From Candidatus Aminicenantota bacterium (GTDB lineage: Bacteria; Acidobacteriota; Aminicenantia; UBA2199): a stretch of DNA of 7,497 nucleotides. Positions 4,676-7,497 of the stretch are shown here, in pieces. The first letter of the stretch is position 1; every line of letters starts with the position of its first letter. The notes below the pieces were generated by a model. It did not search any database, was not told the origin of the DNA, and worked only from the letters and a program-made list of their open reading frames with translations. The position numbers were made by a program, and so were the translations under genes. The stretch covers positions 1,436,384 to 1,443,880 of the forward strand of contig CP070627.1 of NCBI GenBank assembly GCA_020355945.1, read 5' to 3'.

Positions 4676-7497
4676 ATGATAAAGATAAAAACATTGGCCC
4701 TGGTGGTTATTTTATTGGCAGCTTCCCTGGTCCAGGCCAACAGTAAATATATTCACCACCATTTAAACGTAACTCTTGAACCCGGGAAACAGTACATTCG
4801 AGTGTTAGACACGATTCACCTCCCGGCCAATATACTAAAGAAGAAAATCCACTTTTTGCTGCACGGTAATCTTTCAATTGTTTCCAGGCCACCAGGTATT
4901 AAAATAAAAAAAGAGAAGGGAGAACTCAAAGCCGAATTTTTCGGCATCAATACTGCCCGCTTTGAAATAAAAAAGAAAATCCCCATCAATCATTATTCTG
5001 CTCGATTAAAGGGATGGAAAAAATCACCGCAGAAACGAATACTGACTATTGAATATGAAGGAACCATTCATCATCCTATCAAGAAAATGGGTGCGGAATA
5101 TGCCCGGGGTTTCAGCGAAACCCCTGGCATCATTTGCGATAAAGGCGTTTACCTGGCCGGGGCCACCTTCTGGGTTCCCTGGTTTAACCATGACCTGGTG
5201 ACCTTTAAACTGGAAGCAGCCGTGCCAGAGTCATGGGATGTGGTTTCCCAGGGTAAACGATTGGTCCATGAGAAAAAAAAGGGGTTACAAGTAACCATAT
5301 GGGATTCCCCGGAACCCATGGATGAAGTCTACCTGGCAGCGGCGGCATTTAAAGAATACGGTATAAAGGTAGGTAAAGTTAATGTAATGGCGTTTCTCCG
5401 GGCTGAAGATGACAGCCTTGCCAATAAGTACCTGGAAACCACGGGCCAGTACCTGGAAATGTATGAAAACTTAATTGGTCCCTATCCTTTTTCCAAGTTT
5501 GCCCTGGTGGAAAATTTCTGGGAAACCGGTTACGGGATGCCTTCGTTTACTCTTTTGGGTCCACAAGTCATCCGGTTTCCTTTTATCCTGCATTCATCTT
5601 ATCCTCATGAACTGCTGCACAACTGGTGGGGCAACAGTGTATTCGTGGATTACGAAGCTGGCAACTGGTGTGAAGGTTTAACCACTTACCTGGCCGACCA
5701 TTTGATTAAAGAGCAGCGGGGCCAGGGCAGTGAATACAGGAAAACCACCCTCCAGGATTACACCCATTACGCTGCAGGAAAGAAGGAGGAATTCCCGTTG
5801 ACTCAATTCAAGGCCCGGTACAATGCGCTCTCCTCTTCCATTGGTTACGGTAAATCCAAAATGCTGTTTCACATGCTGCGGCAGCAAATGGGAGATCAAT
5901 TATTTAAAGAATCACTCCAGCATTTTTATAAAGAAAATAAATACAAAAAAGCCACTTTCGAGGATGTGAGGAAATCCGTTGAAATCGTCACCGGTAAAAA
6001 TTTTAAAGACTTTTTCCAACAGTGGGTGACCCGTACCGGTGCACCGGAAATCCGGCTTGCCAATGCCGCAGTGGAGAAAGAAGAGAAAAGCTTCCTAATG
6101 CGGTTCTCTTTGGAACAAATCCAGCAGGGCAAACCCTATGCCTTAAAGATTCCAGTGGCCATCACGCTGGAAGGAAAAAAAGCAGCAAAGATTGTTGATG
6201 TGGAAATGGTAGAGAAGCATCATCAGTTCGAATTTTCATTTGACCAACCACCGATTCGTATCGATGTGGACCCCCAATTTGATGTATTCCGTAAACTGCA
6301 CACCAATGAAATCCCCCCTACCTTATCCAATGCCTTTGGTGCAAAACAAATCTTGATCTTACTCCCATCCGAAGCCCCCGGGGCTTTTTTAAAAGGGTAT
6401 CGGGACCTGGCAGAAAATTGGGCCAAAGATAGTGAGGGTAAAATCGAGATTCAAATGGATAACCAGGTTTCAGCACTGCCTTCTGATAAAGCCGTATGGC
6501 TGCTGGGCTGGGAAAATCTTCATAAAAATGCCCTGCAAAAAGGTATTGCCTTTTATAAAGGGAATATGGATGAAATTTCGGTTACCCTGGATAAAAAGAA
6601 ATTATCCCGGGATAAGCATAGTATCATTGCGGCGGTGAAGAATAAAGAGAATCCTGCCCAGGTGGTGATTTTATTGTCCGTTGACCGGGTAAAGGCCTTG
6701 CCGGGGCTGGGGAGGAAACTGCCCCATTACGGCAAGTACAGTTATCTTGGCTTTGAGGGGGATGAGCCTGCCAACATGTTCAAAGGCCAGTGGCCGGCAG
6801 TAGATTCGCCCATGTCTGTTATTTTGGATTCCTCTTCAACTGCTGCCCGGGTGATTGGGACCTTGCCGCATCGGGAACCCCTGGCCCGATTGGCACCGCT
6901 TTTCTCCACGGAGCGAATGATGACTCACATCCGCTACCTGGCTTCAGAGGAACTGGAAGGAAGAGGGCTGGGTGGCAAGGGCCTGGAAAAAGCAGCTCAT
7001 TACATTGCCAATGCTTTTAAAAAAGCCGGTTTAAAACCTGGCGGTGATAATCATTCATATTATCAAACCTGGGAAGCAGAAGCCATGGTAGGAACGACAA
7101 AACGAACCACCACCCTGCGTAATGTTATCGGGTTCATTCCCGGCAGCAAACCGGGATGGGCAGACCAGGCGATTGTCATTTGTGCCCATTACGACCATCT
7201 AGGGCTGGGATGGCCCGTGGTTCGCCAGGGAAATGAAGGCAAAATCCATTATGGTGCTGATGATAATGCCAGCGGCGTGGCGGTACTATTGGAACTGGCT
7301 CACACCATGGGAAAAAGTTTTAAACCCGAACGTTCCATTGTGTTTATAGCTTTTACCGGTGAAGAAAGCGGGCTCCTGGGTTCCTCCTATTATGTTAAGA
7401 ACCTTGAAAAGAGCCGCTTAAAAAACATCATGGCGGTGGTGAATTTGGATACGGTTGGCCGGTTAGCTGAAAAGGAGAAATTAATGGTGATTGGTGG
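4676..7497 (+). CDS. Exported M1-M28 metallopeptidase fusion (3' end outside window)
   Basis: One frame runs uninterrupted from the ATG to the window edge, giving 940 residues and continuing. Residues 1-21 are a signal peptide (MIKIKT, hydrophobic core, cleavage after VQA). A beta-rich N-terminal domain (about 22-200) precedes an M1-type gluzincin domain with zinc motif HELLHNWWGN (H311, E312, H315) and third ligand E333 in NWCEGLTTYL. Its probable catalytic Tyr391 lies in GYGKSKMLFHML. The exopeptidase motif GAMEN is replaced by ALVEN (276-280). HEXXH-X17-E is one residue shorter than the usual X18. After a small beta domain (about 455-545) and an unassigned region (about 550-742) comes an M28-type domain. 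There, AHYDH (H838, D840), GADDN (D862 or D863), GEES (E896, E897) and NLD (D925) supply metal ligands and catalytic residues; the last His ligand lies beyond the window. The likely role is periplasmic or secreted peptide degradation from N-termini. The fusion is seen directly; both activities are inferred from the motifs. Confidence 0.92.
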   Translation, partial: MIKIKTLALVVILLAASLVQANSKYIHHHLNVTLEPGKQYIRVLDTIHLPANILKKKIHFLLHGNLSIVSRPPGIKIKKEKGELKAEFFGINTARFEIKKKIPINHYSARLKGWKKSPQKRILTIEYEGTIHHPIKKMGAEYARGFSETPGIICDKGVYLAGATFWVPWFNHDLVTFKLEAAVPESWDVVSQGKRLVHEKKKGLQVTIWDSPEPMDEVYLAAAAFKEYGIKVGKVNVMAFLRAEDDSLANKYLETTGQYLEMYENLIGPYPFSKFALVENFWETGYGMPSFTLLGPQVIRFPFILHSSYPHELLHNWWGNSVFVDYEAGNWCEGLTTYLADHLIKEQRGQGSEYRKTTLQDYTHYAAGKKEEFPLTQFKARYNALSSSIGYGKSKMLFHMLRQQMGDQLFKESLQHFYKENKYKKATFEDVRKSVEIVTGKNFKDFFQQWVTRTGAPEIRLANAAVEKEEKSFLMRFSLEQIQQGKPYALKIPVAITLEGKKAAKIVDVEMVEKHHQFEFSFDQPPIRIDVDPQFDVFRKLHTNEIPPTLSNAFGAKQILILLPSEAPGAFLKGYRDLAENWAKDSEGKIEIQMDNQVSALPSDKAVWLLGWENLHKNALQKGIAFYKGNMDEISVTLDKKKLSRDKHSIIAAVKNKENPAQVVILLSVDRVKALPGLGRKLPHYGKYSYLGFEGDEPANMFKGQWPAVDSPMSVILDSSSTAARVIGTLPHREPLARLAPLFSTERMMTHIRYLASEELEGRGLGGKGLEKAAHYIANAFKKAGLKPGGDNHSYYQTWEAEAMVGTTKRTTTLRNVIGFIPGSKPGWADQAIVICAHYDHLGLGWPVVRQGNEGKIHYGADDNASGVAVLLELAHTMGKSFKPERSIVFIAFTGEESGLLGSSYYVKNLEKSRLKNIMAVVNLDTVGRLAEKEKLMVIG

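Noticed and set aside
5475..6638. Several 60-75 residue frames on both strands inside the peptidase gene
   Set aside because: They are shadows of the long M1-M28 frame, which reads through to the window edge and so would not appear as a closed reading frame.

Overview
The window looks like an ordinary chromosomal stretch from a Gram-negative-type bacterium of moderate GC content. Two families point to an Aminicenantes/Acidobacteriota-like lineage: the tandem 'PFG..DTP...G' Ig-like domains of the first gene, and an outsized secreted M1-M28 peptidase. This placement rests on remembered protein families, not on a search, and is tentative. I see no phage, transposon, CRISPR or integrase signal.

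Layout. (1) Bases 2-1321, plus strand: the C-terminal 439 residues of a large surface or secreted Ig-like repeat protein whose start lies outside the window. (2) Bases 1395-2880, plus strand: a promoter followed by three tightly packed small genes. They encode a secreted protein with a Ca-binding-type loop, an unrecognised cytoplasmic helical protein, and a 79-residue stand-alone helix-hairpin-helix domain resembling the 8-kDa domain of family X DNA polymerases. (3) Bases 2877-3033: a near-consensus promoter and a CCA-encoding tRNA-Ser(UGA), followed by a T-tract. (4) Bases 3033-4448, minus strand: a PurF-like phosphoribosyltransferase, tail to tail with the tRNA. Its glutaminase half lacks the catalytic cysteine. 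(5) Bases 4449-4675: a divergent promoter region. (6) Bases 4676-7497, plus strand: an exported protein fusing an M1-type zinc aminopeptidase, an unassigned central region and an M28-type zinc peptidase. It is open to the window edge and continues beyond it (940 residues visible).

How the parts relate. The fused peptidase fits a protein-degrading lifestyle, with two different zinc exopeptidase folds on one exported chain. The Ig-like protein fits a surface or extracellular role. The PurF-like gene and the tRNA are housekeeping-type genes. I see no sequence evidence that the six units form one pathway. The most notable items are the glutaminase-dead PurF homologue with retained iron-sulfur-type cysteines, the M1-M28 fusion with a non-standard zinc-ligand spacing, and the stand-alone Pol-beta-type 8-kDa domain with its lyase lysine position conserved. 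I did not find a convincing new multi-gene system.
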